The notes beneath the pieces were generated by a model. It was given only the letters and a program-made list of their open reading frames with translations, was not told the DNA's origin and searched no databases. A stretch of DNA of 64,000 bases, from NCBI GenBank assembly GCA_004764695.1, contig SMSO01000031.1, forward strand, positions 3,891,048 to 3,955,047, written 5' to 3'. The first letter of the stretch is position 1. Each line of letters starts with the position of its first letter. Below, one piece after another: positions 10,046 to 22,500 of this stretch. This stretch comes from Schizochytrium sp. TIO01 (taxonomy: Eukaryota; Sar; Bigyra; Thraustochytrida; Thraustochytriidae). The position numbers and the translations under genes are program-made.

Positions 10046-11614
10046 GATAAATGAAGCCGTATCTGTGGATCATTTAGTGTTACAACCGCGATAACTATCG
10101 AGGCCCTCTCACTAGTAAAAATCAAGCCAAGACAATCTCTCTAAAGAAAATCAGTATTAGGTTAGTACCTACTGGATTTCAGAATAAATGTGTTAGGTAT
10201 TATGAATAGGCACGGTGCTATAATAGGAGCTCTTATCATCAACTCTTGAAGTACTCTAGAGATTATAGTTCTACCATATTTAAATCATGCTTTGCCATCT
10301 ATGTTTTTCTAAATCTTGGGCATGGTCGCTCAAAATGACAACAAGAAGCAAATACAAGCTCTACATCAATAAGTCAGAATATGTTCCATTGCCTTTGTTT
10401 TATCAAATGACTTTTTATGATGATACGGCCTCATCGGATACGCTGCCTTGAACTCGGGTCTGGAAAAGGAAAAACTTACCTCAAACTAAGATGCTAATTC
10501 TTTTCAGGTTCTTTGCCACCTGGAATGGTTGCTTTTCTATTATTATTATTATTATTATTTTATTTATATATTTCTTTGAATAATAATAATAATAGTAATA
10601 ATAATATACTATAACAGGGAAAGTAATAACTATTATCTCCACCTAGCTAGCTTCCTTGAGGATGCTGTGTATACTATACCAAGTCCTTGGAGATTAATTC
10701 GAGTTGAGTTTTTACACAGTTTGAAGTCGAAGGATTTTGGTCGGAGTAGCCTTGACTTGCAGGAGTGCCTACGCCGTACCACCTGCATACCTGATAGTGC
10801 CAAATGAGTGATTGTTTTGACTTGAGTTTTTACGCAAGCTAAAAGATTTATAAACTCATTACCTCTGACTTATTAGAGTGTATTAGCGCCAAAACTATTG
10901 CCATATGAATAAAAAAACACTCTCGGAGGCAGCTCATTAAAAAGTAACCTTGGGTTAAACTCACTGCAAGCCACAACAATCACTCAGATCGAACTAAATC
11001 ATTGGCCTTTCCAGAGTCTAAAGTGGAGAGTGGTATAAATGTTTGTTCTAGTACGAGCACATGCCACTCTCACTCATCCATATAAACCTTCTGGTAGTAG
11101 TAAATGTTTTAGGTACAAAGTAGAACTAAACGCGAGAACTAGATAAAAAGCTGAGAAGTAGTACTACTGCCTATGTCTAACTACCTACTGCTAGTTATTT
11201 TGAATTTTTAAAAAATTAAAAAAGGATTTTCGGATTAGCCTCTAACTAGGTACCTACTGAGTAGAATACCAAGGTGAGCTGAAGCGGAGCCTTCAACCGA
11301 AGCGAAGCACAATCAATACCTTTACTGGAGGTCGAAGATATCAGAGCAGATACAGAAAGCCCAGGCGAGTCTACGAACTTTGCAAAGTCCGCAGACCTCT
11401 TTTACATAAATATATATGAAATAGAAAGGTATTCTGCCAGAGACAAGCTTGCTTGGAAAGTGGTTTCCAAGAGGAAAAGATCTGACCCCATCGGCTTAAC
11501 ATAAATAGCAACCACTCGTGATCTCAGTCCAAGACTGCCCTAAGCTCTGAAGGTATCTCAGTAACGACTGGCAAGGACTATCGAACATTTCTTTACCAAG
11601 TGATTGAAAGTAAA
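10046..11614. repeat. 1.6 kb divergent spacer with microsatellites and a MITE-like inverted repeat
   Basis: No coding sequence seen. (TAT)n at ~10538-10560 is followed by AATAAT units at ~10580-10606, so the two arms are complementary and could form a hairpin. A 182-bp segment bounded by inverted 12-mers is listed separately. TAGGTA/TACCTA tetranucleotides recur (10160s, 11200s, 11250s). The last ~250 bp before the downstream ATG is richer in GC and probably holds its promoter and 5' UTR. Confidence 0.55.
10805..10986. mobile_element. Candidate MITE (non-autonomous inverted-repeat element)
   Basis: TGAGTGATTGTT at 10805-10816 is exactly complementary to AACAATCACTCA at 10975-10986. Similarity continues inward imperfectly (left GACTTGAGTTTTTACGCAAGC, right copy containing GCTTG..GTGAGTTTAACCCAAG on the opposite strand), giving arms of ~38 bp. 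No target-site duplication is evident, so this could be a decayed element. Pieces of the left arm recur at about 4066, 29772-29832 and 59251. Confidence 0.4.
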
Positions 11615-13219
11615 ATGTCTTCAACGGGCGTAGCATGGAAAGATGTCGAGCCTTTTCTGGGCCTCATCCTTGCGTCTGCGTTTTGCTTCGTATGCCAAGG
11701 ATTAGGTAGCTCAAACAATGAAAACACTGTCAGAAAGGGGTGGACAAAAGCTGCAATGCAACGAAAGCGCATGGTTTTGCTTGCCTCAACAAGCGGTCTA
11801 GTTCTTGGCTTTGCCTTGTTTTGTGGTATACTTGTGTTTACCCAATTTCCAGCAATGCTACAAACGACCCATCCTGCAATTGCCCAGTTGAAGACAGATG
11901 CCCGTGAACAATGTCATAAGCACATGGAAAATATGAACATCCTTGAAGCCGAAAAGTTAATTCGAGATAATACGAAAAGTAGAGAATTGGCGACAGAGTT
12001 TGCTAGCCAACAGCGTAAAACGCTGGATCGTGCCCTCCGTCCTTATCTCAACCAATTATTTTTCCGGATGGGCGCAATGTGCTCTGTTTTGCCTTTCTTT
12101 ATCATTCTTGGGATTCAGATAATCTGCACTTTAGCCAAGTGGACACTTCCAAAGCAGCTCCCAACGCCGGCTGATATTACATTTGTTCTTCTGCCAATCG
12201 TTCAAATGGCCACTGCTTACACATGGGCTGTTACAATTTGTTTCCATTTCTGGCTTCGAGAAAGACAAGTTACAAACTGCATGCTTCTTTCTGGGCACTG
12301 GTACACAGCTCTTCACACAATTTGTGTATCTATCGCCACTGCAGGTTGGATGAGGATGGAATGCACGGGTGCAGACCAGAGTGAGACACCAGGAAAACGG
12401 GTTTGGACAAGCTCATCATCATTGCTTCCACTTTATTACTTGGCATGGGTTATAGCGTATATTGCTCTGACCTCAAGAGTTCTTTCTACTTCACAGCATT
12501 TCCATCATGATTGGCAGGAATCAGTAGAGGGTATCAAGTGTATGGTCATGACATTACCTTTCGCTGCTCTTGCTGGAGCCTTTGTTCTGTATATCTCAAC
12601 CGAGCGAGCACAACTCGAGATTGCAGACACAGAATCATCAGGCTTTCAAAAGGGCCAAACAGCAGATGTACTTGAAAATTTCCAAGCGGAAAGTAATGTG
12701 GAGCTTGATGTCAAACTAGGGGATCTTGTCCTTGTTATCGATGCGTCTAATACTGGGTGGGTTTATGTTCAGCGCCAAGATGGTACAAAGGGTTATGTGC
12801 CTGATAGTTTTCTTGTTGTTTCTCAGCAACAGTTTGGCTTACTATCTAGACAATCACCAAACCTGGAAGATATTAAGGGTGATCCTTTGAATGCATCATC
12901 TCCTTCCTATGTAGACAATATCGCCTCGAAGAATGATGTATCTAGTTCGGAAAGAACACCTTCTGCCTCAAATGAAACAGTTAACTCAGCGGCTCCAAAG
13001 CCGGAGGCTCCAACACGAGCTGTACCATTTCTGAATGACATCCGAAATGGAAATGTTAACCTTAAAAAGGTTTCTCCTTCATCTTCTTCTGATAGCAATG
13101 GTGGTAGTAGTAAATCTCAAGGAAGCATGATGGGGGCGTTACAACAAGCACTTCACCAACGCAGAGCTACATTGAACCCACCTGAGGATTCAAACGAGGA
13201 AAGCAGTGAATGGAACTAA
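11615..13219 (+). CDS. Multi-pass membrane protein with SH3 domain and C-terminal VCA (WH2-central-acidic) module
   Basis: Start moved to the ATG at 11615 (MSSTGVAWKDV); the longer frame begins with GTG. The product has 534 residues. About seven hydrophobic segments lie near residues 13-31, 53-77, 153-174, 187-213, 231-246, 269-288 and 308-328. An SH3 domain follows at ~348-402 (A-D-V-L-E-N-F, L-G-D-L-V-L-V-I, T-G-W-V-Y-V, G-T-K-G-Y-V-P-D-S-F). A Ser/Pro linker leads to a WH2-like motif at ~471-487 (PFLNDIRNGNVNLKKV, one residue longer than usual before L-K-K-V). A WASP-type central motif G-A-L-Q-Q-A-L-H-Q-R-R follows at ~503-519, then an acidic tail with a penultimate Trp (EDSNEESSEWN). WH2 binds actin monomer and CA binds Arp2/3, so an Arp2/3 activator fixed in a membrane is inferred. 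The membrane part is not assigned to a family. Confidence 0.75.
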   Translation: MSSTGVAWKDVEPFLGLILASAFCFVCQGLGSSNNENTVRKGWTKAAMQRKRMVLLASTSGLVLGFALFCGILVFTQFPAMLQTTHPAIAQLKTDAREQCHKHMENMNILEAEKLIRDNTKSRELATEFASQQRKTLDRALRPYLNQLFFRMGAMCSVLPFFIILGIQIICTLAKWTLPKQLPTPADITFVLLPIVQMATAYTWAVTICFHFWLRERQVTNCMLLSGHWYTALHTICVSIATAGWMRMECTGADQSETPGKRVWTSSSSLLPLYYLAWVIAYIALTSRVLSTSQHFHHDWQESVEGIKCMVMTLPFAALAGAFVLYISTERAQLEIADTESSGFQKGQTADVLENFQAESNVELDVKLGDLVLVIDASNTGWVYVQRQDGTKGYVPDSFLVVSQQQFGLLSRQSPNLEDIKGDPLNASSPSYVDNIASKNDVSSSERTPSASNETVNSAAPKPEAPTRAVPFLNDIRNGNVNLKKVSPSSSSDSNGGSSKSQGSMMGALQQALHQRRATLNPPEDSNEESSEWN

Positions 13220-13520
13220 CAGTCAAAGCCTCCTTTTTCTCTTAGTTTCATTTTTAAAATAAATAATAAGTAATTTCTTTTTCTTTTTCTATTCTTAATT
13301 TTAAAACAAAACAAAAAAACTTTATTTTAAAATATAAAGTAAAAATATTGACAATTTTTTTACTAGTCATCATGCTATCTATGTACGTGGGAAACAGAAT
13401 AGGTGTATCGCTCTTGAGATCATCATTGCAGATACCCGCAAGAATAGAAACGATACCAATAAGGGAAAATGCCAATGTAGATACCAGTCATGAGACTTAG
13501 GATTCTAAGCGAGTCGACTA
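13220..13520. other. Convergent spacer
   Basis: About 300 bp between convergent stops. It starts with AT-rich AAATAAATAATAAG sequence suited to polyadenylation. No gene or structured element is recognised. Confidence 0.4.
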
Positions 13521-16500
13521 TCAATTTAGTAAATGCGGCGGTGGTGGGGCCAAAATTGTGTTCAGGCTGGAACACGAAAGAAGATCAATCATTTCTAAAT
13601 TTTGTATTCGCAAATCAGACAACCGAGCTCGATCATCTACCTGAATCGGTGCGACGATGTGAGCAACATCAGAGTCGATTGAGTTGCTGGCCAGAAAATG
13701 CTTTTTGAACGCAGGTACTACGGGCTCCTCGAGAAAAGTACAAGCTAAAGTCTCCTGCTGTAGTATCGTTTGACTGTCAGATGAGAGTGCAATTACATGC
13801 CCTCTTCCAAAGACTACAATACTTCGAGTCTCCTCAAGAGTCCGTATTTTGACCTCAAATGAGTAGTTTGACGGAACCATGCCGGGATGTACGCCAATTC
13901 GAATTTGCTTCACTGTGCCAGGTTTGAGCTCCGTTGTGTCATCAACCAAAACCTTAATTCTAGCTTGGCTTAAACACGTTTTAATAATGTCGAAAGATAA
14001 AAAAACAGTGACGGATCCACTGTTGATTAGACGTATCTCCTGAAAGCAATAACTTCCGCATGGAGTTGCTCCAAAGTTGACTTCGCCAGAAAGTGGGGAT
14101 ATATCGACTCTGTATGTACCTCCAATTCCTAAAACATTTAAAATTTTATAACGTCCACGTGATTCCACAATGAAGTCTCCAGGAAAACGACCAACATCAC
14201 TAGCTTTGAAGAAAACATTTACATCTTGACTTTGCCGAGGCTCGAGGTTTCCTGAGTCAGGAGTCACTTCAAAGCCAGGTGCAACGGCGGGAATAGACCA
14301 GTCTAAGTCAATTTTCCCAGTGTTACAAATTTTGAAGGACCGCTGGTATTTTGTGCCTGGAGAGCAAACTCCAAAATTAATGGTGTCTCCCAAAACACGA
14401 AATTGTGGATAGACCCCAAGCCCACTCACTTGTATATCGAAAGTCCCAACATTCGATCGAAGCTTAATACTTCCCCGGAGTTCGTAACTCCCCATAGGTT
14501 TCCAGCTTATAGCAAATGTACCTTCCCCGTAGCCTGGGATCGTTATTGTTTTAGGTGTAAGCTTCAAAGGAAAGCTAGGGGCCAGGTTAAGCTCGGCTGG
14601 GTATCCTCCATAATTCCTTATCGTTACACATTTGGTAATTAGATCACCCACGGCGCATGGACCCATACGAACCTGGGCGAATTCTGAAGGGCGAAGAGTG
14701 GAAGCATCACACTTCCCCTCCATCTGAATGATAGAAGTACTTCCAACGAGATCGGTTTCCACAAACAAGTCTTCACAAAACTCTCCTAGAAAGTTCTCCA
14801 AAAGTTGCTCTTGGACTTCGCTCTGAACCGGTCCAGAAAAAGTTGCAATAATCTCAATAGATTCCTTAGGTGGAAGTCGAGCTTCCCATCTCGATAATTT
14901 AAAAGGAAAGGCCTTTTGGGGATCTACACGTCGAAGACGAAACGAGAAGGTCATGGTCCCAGTGTTTTCAAAGGTCACAGTAGCTTTGGCTGGCTTTGTG
15001 GCCTGAAAATGTCCAAAGTTGAACGATGGTGGGTAAACGTTTAAATAGGCTGTTCCTGCAATCAATCTTAGTGGAAGATCAAAATTGGAGTATATTGAAG
15101 ACAATGCAATTCGGACATTGTCGGTTGTTTCTTCCATTGCCTTACTTGGAACATAAGTCACAGTGATGACTCTTTTCTCGAATGGGGAAATGGATAGACT
15201 TTGTGGTTCAACTTTTAAATCATTCAAAACGGTCCACTTGTGGGCTTTGGGCTCATTTCCTTCAGAGCAAATAAGCGAAACTTCTAGCGGGTACGTTAGA
15301 TCCCCAGCATTCGAAACTTCGAATGAAGTTTTGTAGGCATTCCCAACTATACAATCAACGAAATCCACGCGTTGGACAGACAAACTAAGAACTGCCTCGC
15401 GACCACTGCCGGTGAGATCTAGCGTGTATGATCCTGTTGATGTATGAATTGTAAAAGTGTCCACAAAGTGACTTTCGGAGTGAGGATGGAATACGAGGGG
15501 AACATAAAAATTATCAGAAGGGGCAATTCTCAGCGGCTCCCCGGAGTCTAACGAATGCGGCCATGACTCCCCCTTGCGAAAAACAGAGTGGCTGTGTCTA
15601 CTGTTCTTAAACGTAAGAGCCTTAATAGTAAGCACAGCATTTCCTGAGTTTCCAACTCGTAGACGCTTTGGTATGGTCTTGCCAACCATGCAGCGGCCAA
15701 AGTCAAATATTTCATAGTGATCTAAATCCAGCTGAGGGTATCCACCGCCTGCATATACATCAAAAACGATAGGCGCAGTGCAATTGGTCTCAAATAAAAT
15801 TGGATGTACACATAATCCCTCGCTCGATGGTGAGTAGACAAACTCAATCAGAACTAGATCACCTGGATTTAAAACGCCCTCGTTGGGCTCCACAACTAAA
15901 TCATCATTGCCGTTTCGAATCCTAAATTCTGCTGCCATGGTACCTCGGTTCTCAAAGGTTCGAGCTATTACTTTTGTTTCACCTAAAGCCTGGCGTCCAA
16001 AATTAATCGTAGTCAAGTCATCAACTATGATTCTCACCTCTTGAGCCTCCGCCCGGACCGGGATTTCATATGGTTCTACACCTGGGAGCATAGATCCTAC
16101 TACTAAGATAGCGTCCAGATAACCTTCAATAGAGGTGTTCAAGGAGACATTGACTTCCATGCTCATGCGCTCAGAAAGAGTACCCTGTTTTGGGCAAACC
16201 TGTAAGTGTGCAAGAGAGAATTTACTCTCTTCTAGCTCACGTTCCAGAAGCTGTTGAGGATCTTCAAATTCTGCATTATTCGATTGCTTTGTATCACCCG
16301 GAGTGGACGAGTTAATAAACTCTTGGAGGACTTTTGCATCCCTATCAGCATCATCCAACTTTGAACGGAACGCCTCAGAAAGATCTTGTGCTTCGTTCTT
16401 TTGCTTAGAAAGCTGCACCTCCTGATACTTATGAAATCGCTCCAATATGTGCTCCATTCGTGATCCCACTGCATCTCCTCGACTACAAAGATCCTGAAGA

Positions 16501-19500
16501 GCATCGCTTAGACCTGTTGAAGCAGAATTCGTTAGCCGAAGTTTCCGTTTTGCAAAGGATCCTGCCGAAACTAGCGATGATCTAGTTCTACCAATATCTG
16601 GGAGATCTGGAAACATCTCATGATGCTGATCCAGGTCCCAGATTACGTTTCTCTGTGCGCTTGTTAAAGGACGAAAATTGTTCATTTTGCGAGCGTCTCG
16701 GACTAATAATAGAACATTTTCAATAGCCCAATGCCACAATCTAAGTTGACCGAGCCTAGTTGTTGTACCTTTGAGCAAAATTGTAGCAGTCAAAACCCCC
16801 AGCCTCGCAAGTTCATAGGCATCTCTCGAGCCGGCTTTCATTTTCCAATAGAGCTGGACGCTGGTTGGAATCGATCCAGAGTTTGTAAGGGCAATCGATT
16901 TCGTGTAAGTGTGATCACAAGCAATGTTTCCGAAATTAAGATCTCCTACGTGGCCCAGCTTAACGCCCCCTCCTCTTGCTCGAAGTGGAACTGTCAACGA
17001 GTCAAATTCACTTCGAATTTTGAGAAGCCCCGAATAGGATATCTCACGTTCTGCGCATAGACGTACACGTAAGACCACAAAGTGTCCAGGATACAGAGCA
17101 CACTCCACGACCGTGTCTCCATTCTTTTCGTTGCCGGCCGAAGAATACATGTCAATTGCAATTTTGCTTTGTTGCCGTGTTAATCCTGCATTTGAATTCT
17201 GCTTTGGAGGTCGGCGGATTACACTTGCACGAAAAGGCGCTAGCTGCTTTTGCTCTAGATTAGCTGATTTTTTATGACTTTGGTTTGAGGGATTACGCTG
17301 CTTTCGTGCTACCACCATAGGTGCTGACCCCTGGTCCTCGACTCGTTCTGCCTCTCCGCTTGACAGAGCAAACTTAGCGCTATATCCTGGGGTTGCACTT
17401 TGTATGTCATTTATACGAATGTGACCAATCGTATAATAGGGTGACGTGGATTCGCAAACAAGCTTTAATGGTACCTGGCCTGAGTTATGGAACAATACTC
17501 TTTTCTCCATAAGAACATGCGTACTTACTAGCTGAAAGTCTAAGCCTTGCATATTTCTATCTCTTTGTGAGAGAAACTCAGGCTCCAGAACTCCCTGCCC
17601 CCCTAAACCAGCGACGTTAATCGTAAGTCTTTTCACACTGTTATAAACAACGGTGAAAACACCCTCAATATGATCACTGTGAGAAGGTTCGAATGCTATC
17701 TGTAGAGGGAGATACTCCCCAGGCTCGACTTTCCCATCTCGTGGGACAATACAGTACTCGCGAGGAACCTTTGATTGAACGTAAAATAACGCTGGGATTT
17801 TCCCTGCATTATATAAAAGGATAGTGCGGCGATGTGATTGCCGCACTGCACGTACACCAAAATCAACAGCACTTTCAAGGTATGGTGTTTGGTCATTGTC
17901 GTATAACTCAAGGCTTGCAAAACCTTCCTTGGCACGCAAGGTGAGCTGTTCATAACCGGTGGCATGTCTTAAAAAGACTTTAGCTGATAGTACCCTTTGA
18001 TTTCCTACACCTGCTTCAGGAGAATTCTCAGGTGACTTAAATTTGAAACTAATCGGAGTCCTTCCATAAGCCTCGCAGGTACCTCGAGTTTCAATAGAGA
18101 ATCCAAGACGACCTAAAGCTCGTGTAAAGTGCTCTGGAAGCATGGAAGTAGTCGATGATGAGCTCCTTCGACGGTTTATCCGAGATTTACCAGCTCCAGA
18201 TGTGATGCTTCCTCGCCTCCGATTTTCATTTTCTGTATTGTGCGCATACTGAAGCATAATTGACCTGACCGTGAGATCAGAGGGGTCAGGTTCCACACTA
18301 AAATCATAAGGAACATTTCCTGGGTTCATTGCGTGAATTACCTGCACATATTCTTGGTTGGCTTCGCACAAACCAAAATCAATTGTTCGAAGTGGAGTGT
18401 CAAGCTCAAGCAATGGATCTCCTCCAACGCCTCGAATTTCCGCTGGAATAGATTCAAAGCGATTTTGGATTACAAACAGAGCTCTAGTTTCGCGTTCACG
18501 TTCGAGTGGCTCGAATGATACAGTGAAGTGAATCATAACCCCCGTTGCAAAATTTCCATCCATAGGTTCGACCGTAAGATACTCAGGTGTGAACTCCTCA
18601 AAGTCTTTTGGAAATGAGAAAACATCAAGCCATGTTTGTTTTGCTTGGTTGAACGATTTCCGAGCTCCGGGTTTAGCGGATGATCGATGTTGTCCCATTG
18701 CGTATGAGTCTCGTACTTGCTTTGCCTCTTCTCTGCTAGTAGCTTCCTTCGTCGGCCTCATAAATACGCAATGAAACTCAAGACTTACGTCGCCAATGTT
18801 CGTAACTGTAAAGCTCCGATTATGTGTTTGCTTTACTAATGCAACATCAAAATCCAAATCATTCAAGGCCTGCTCAGGGGTAACACTAAGTTCGGGAATG
18901 CCAACATAGCCACATACATCAACTTCATAGCGTACACTTGGGTCCTGGGCCATCTTTACAACAATTGTGTCATCGAGACGATCAAGGGAGCTAGGACGGA
19001 AAATAATAGGTACCCAAATATTACCGCGTGATGGGACACGAATTCCATCGGGCCCATGCTCAACAGTCAGGCTCGAACATGGCATATCAAAGGTCACAAA
19101 ACACTCTGCAGCGCCATAGTTGAAGATTTGTAGTAGGCTTGTGTTGGACACATTCAAGATGGCTTGGTCAAAGTCAACGCATGACTGTCGAACGTGTAAT
19201 TGTGGCACACCAGCACTACCTCTGCATGCAACAGGTATGGTATGCAATACGGTATCTATGTTATCCCTCATGCTATCATTTAGAGTACTCCATAGAATCT
19301 TCAATTCGCTATAAGATGCACCTTGTTCAGCAGCAACGTATGCAATGCTTATGTTCTGAGTTTTATTAGGTAGAATTGACCCCATCAGCGGGACAAAATT
19401 GAAGCTTGACGAAAACTGGGATCCTCTGCTTTCTTCCTGGCTCGAATTGCGATCTATGACAAATTCTGCCGCTAAATTGCCTTTATTATGGAGTTGAAGC

Positions 19501-22500
19501 TCCACTAATTTGCGGTTCCCGATTGGAATACATCCAAAATCGAGCAGAAAGGAACCATCATCTTTCTCTGTTACACTTTCCATGTTGCCTGCATTTCCAC
19601 AAGAAATAGAGATAAAGGCAGCGCCCGTTGCTCCGTATAATGTGACCTGTTGACTATGCCACTCGAACTTTGACTCTCGCGCTCCATCGATACAGCTTTC
19701 AAAGCCTACGCTCGCAGTAAGCGCTCGCTCCAGAACAGTCTCGTTGGGCTGAAAAATAACTTTGATACGCTGACTGCGTCCTGGTTCAATCGTACATTCT
19801 GAGGGTGTTAGTGAAAAGAACTTGTTGTCGACTATATCACCGTACTCGGTTGTTTGTTCCAATTTTTGCGAAAATCCATTTGAAATTCGGGATTCTTCCG
19901 CATTATTTTCAACTTGTGGTGGAGCCGTTTGTTCTATCAATTTTGTTTCAAAACTACGGGCTCGAGTGAAACTCACATGGGAGCGCCATTGAACATTAGC
20001 AACACCAATATTATGTATCGTTATGTACTTTGCCGAAGTGGATCCAGACGCAACTACCCCAAATTGGATGTCGGAAATGTCAATTGACAGTGCAGGCTGA
20101 AACTTTGCAGCTACTCGGAAAGTATGAATCGTTGGTGCAGCAGCCCCTGGCTCTTCACTATGAATTTCGAGATTCTCTTCTAGATGACCTGAGCTTCCTT
20201 GCTCATAGTCAATACTTAATATTATGCGAACTTCTTTTCCTGGTTCAAGATAGAACGGCAGTTTATCTGGCTGCAGCAAATCTGATGTGTACTTTCTGAT
20301 TTTTGCGTAAAGCTCTTCCTTACTCGCAGGCTCTGCACGTTCATGTATGGAAGTAGGGGTTTCTGCATCTCTCATCTTGGTCTTGTTTTCTGCTGAGCTA
20401 TTTGAGCGCAACCCCTCTAGTAATTTGAATGCTTCGGATCGTTTTTCTCGCCGAATTGTGTGCTCTACAGTACTTATCTGGTAGTCAATCTCATCCCAAT
20501 CAATAACATTTCGACTCTGACAGGTGAGTGAAAGTTGTAAGTCAGAAAATCGAGATGGTCTGTATGTTCCCTCTGAAATTTCGTGGTCCTTGTCCGTCAA
20601 AGCTTGGATCACTGCATCCTCAACCATTTGGTCAAGCTGCAGGGGGCAAAGACCAGGGGCTGACGGGTACTGCAACGCGTGAGCAGGTTTGGTTTGAATA
20701 CTGATTTTCAACCATGGGGCTTTAGTGGTGAAGTCTATCAGTTCAACTGACCGCGAACCAGAATTTACCAGAACAAATTCTAATTGAGCAGTTTTTTTTT
20801 CTGCTGTGCTGATCGTACCAAAGTCAACACATGTTCCAGACTCAGCACTCCGTTCGGGTTGTGTTTTAGACTCGGAGTACAAATACACTTGGGTAGGATC
20901 TCCAAAATTGCTTGATAAATTGCAATAACCTGCACGGGCACGAATCACAAGATACTCTGGCACCGCATTACCGGTTGCAGGCATAATTTGGCAGAAGCGT
21001 ACACAACGACATGGTGCTTGTGGGTTTACACGGAAATCAAGAGGTATACGCTGCTCTGAGTTGGCAGTTGTACTGGGTTGATTAGTTAACGGTGCAGGCA
21101 AGAGCACTGTAGTCTTGAAGTTACCTTGAACAATTTCAAATGGCCCCATATCCTCTAATGATAGTGACAACTGAACCCCATAGCGAAATGAGTTCTTTAA
21201 AAGTATGCTCTGTTCGAGAATAGAACCGACAGAAATATCACCAAAATCCAGTACCTTAGGACTGATATGCACTGATGAAAAACTATAAACACTTGCATCT
21301 AGCATCCCAGTAAAGACTTTGAGTGGTGTAACATCTGCATTTGCTGTATCGTCTTCATGCGAGGTAAATGGGTATTCGATTGTACACCGGACAGGGGCGG
21401 CAAATACTCCTTCAATGTGGCTTTGGAATTGTATGCAAAGGTCGAGCTGAGCCCATGGATGGACATGCAAGCTTAATTCATCCGTTGGTATTCGCTCCGG
21501 GTCAATTATAAGGAATGGTGAGGTTTCTGCATTTTGTATAATTCTTGTACTTAAATTTATCAGATGCGGTGTTTGGTTGCTGATTCGCAAAAGTCGTGAG
21601 TCAGCTTCTCCTCGATATAAACTTTGGAAAACAAGACCATCTTCAGGACACCGTACGGAAACTGGCGCAGTTGCTGCCCCTTGTAATAAGCACGAGCAAT
21701 ATTGATGAATGACCCCATGTTGTTCGTAAACAACCGAAAGAAACCCCCAAGTTGGAACGCTAGCTGTATCTTCTAGCTGAGGATCTATTTCTATTATGAG
21801 TTCTAATGAGTCATGCGGGTCCACATAACCTTCAAGCAGACGCACTTGACGTAATACAAATGGACTCGAGACAAGAACTTTGTATGGCTGTGATATACTG
21901 GATGTATTACGCAGAGTAACACTTCCGTAACTTCGCTCATGAGACGAAGAATTTCCAAAAATATAGGAAACACTCTTGCTGAGCTGAAGGCAGTAAGCTT
22001 CAGCTCCATCAGTTCCGGTATTCGCAGACCCTGTTTGTCCATGTCCAAATCCAGTTTCCTCATTTTCATCCTCTGAGTCCTCAGAGTTTTCGTCGTATTC
22101 ATGGCTCCCAGGCTGTTCGTGAGAAATTGATACTGCCAAAAGACTCCTAAGACGGTTGTATGTAAGTCTCTTGGAACCCAGCTGTCTGGTGTCACCACTA
22201 ATATCTTTCCCAATACAAGGTATTGTAACAAACCAAGGTCCATAAGTGATTCGATGAGGGTGAACTAGCTCAATTCGGATTGGAAGTCGATACAGGCCTG
22301 GTTTCGACGATAAAAATTTAATTTCTACTGTGGCATCCTCCTGTGAATGCAAAACTATCGTTGCGCCTCCTCGAAGATCCGTTGCTTCTTGAGTAGGTGA
22401 CTGATACCAAGCTGAGCAGGGTGAGTCTTCAAATCCAGTTATGAAGAGTTCTACAGAGCTTTCACTATAGTTCTTCAAAGGAAGTTCAAACTGGGATTCT

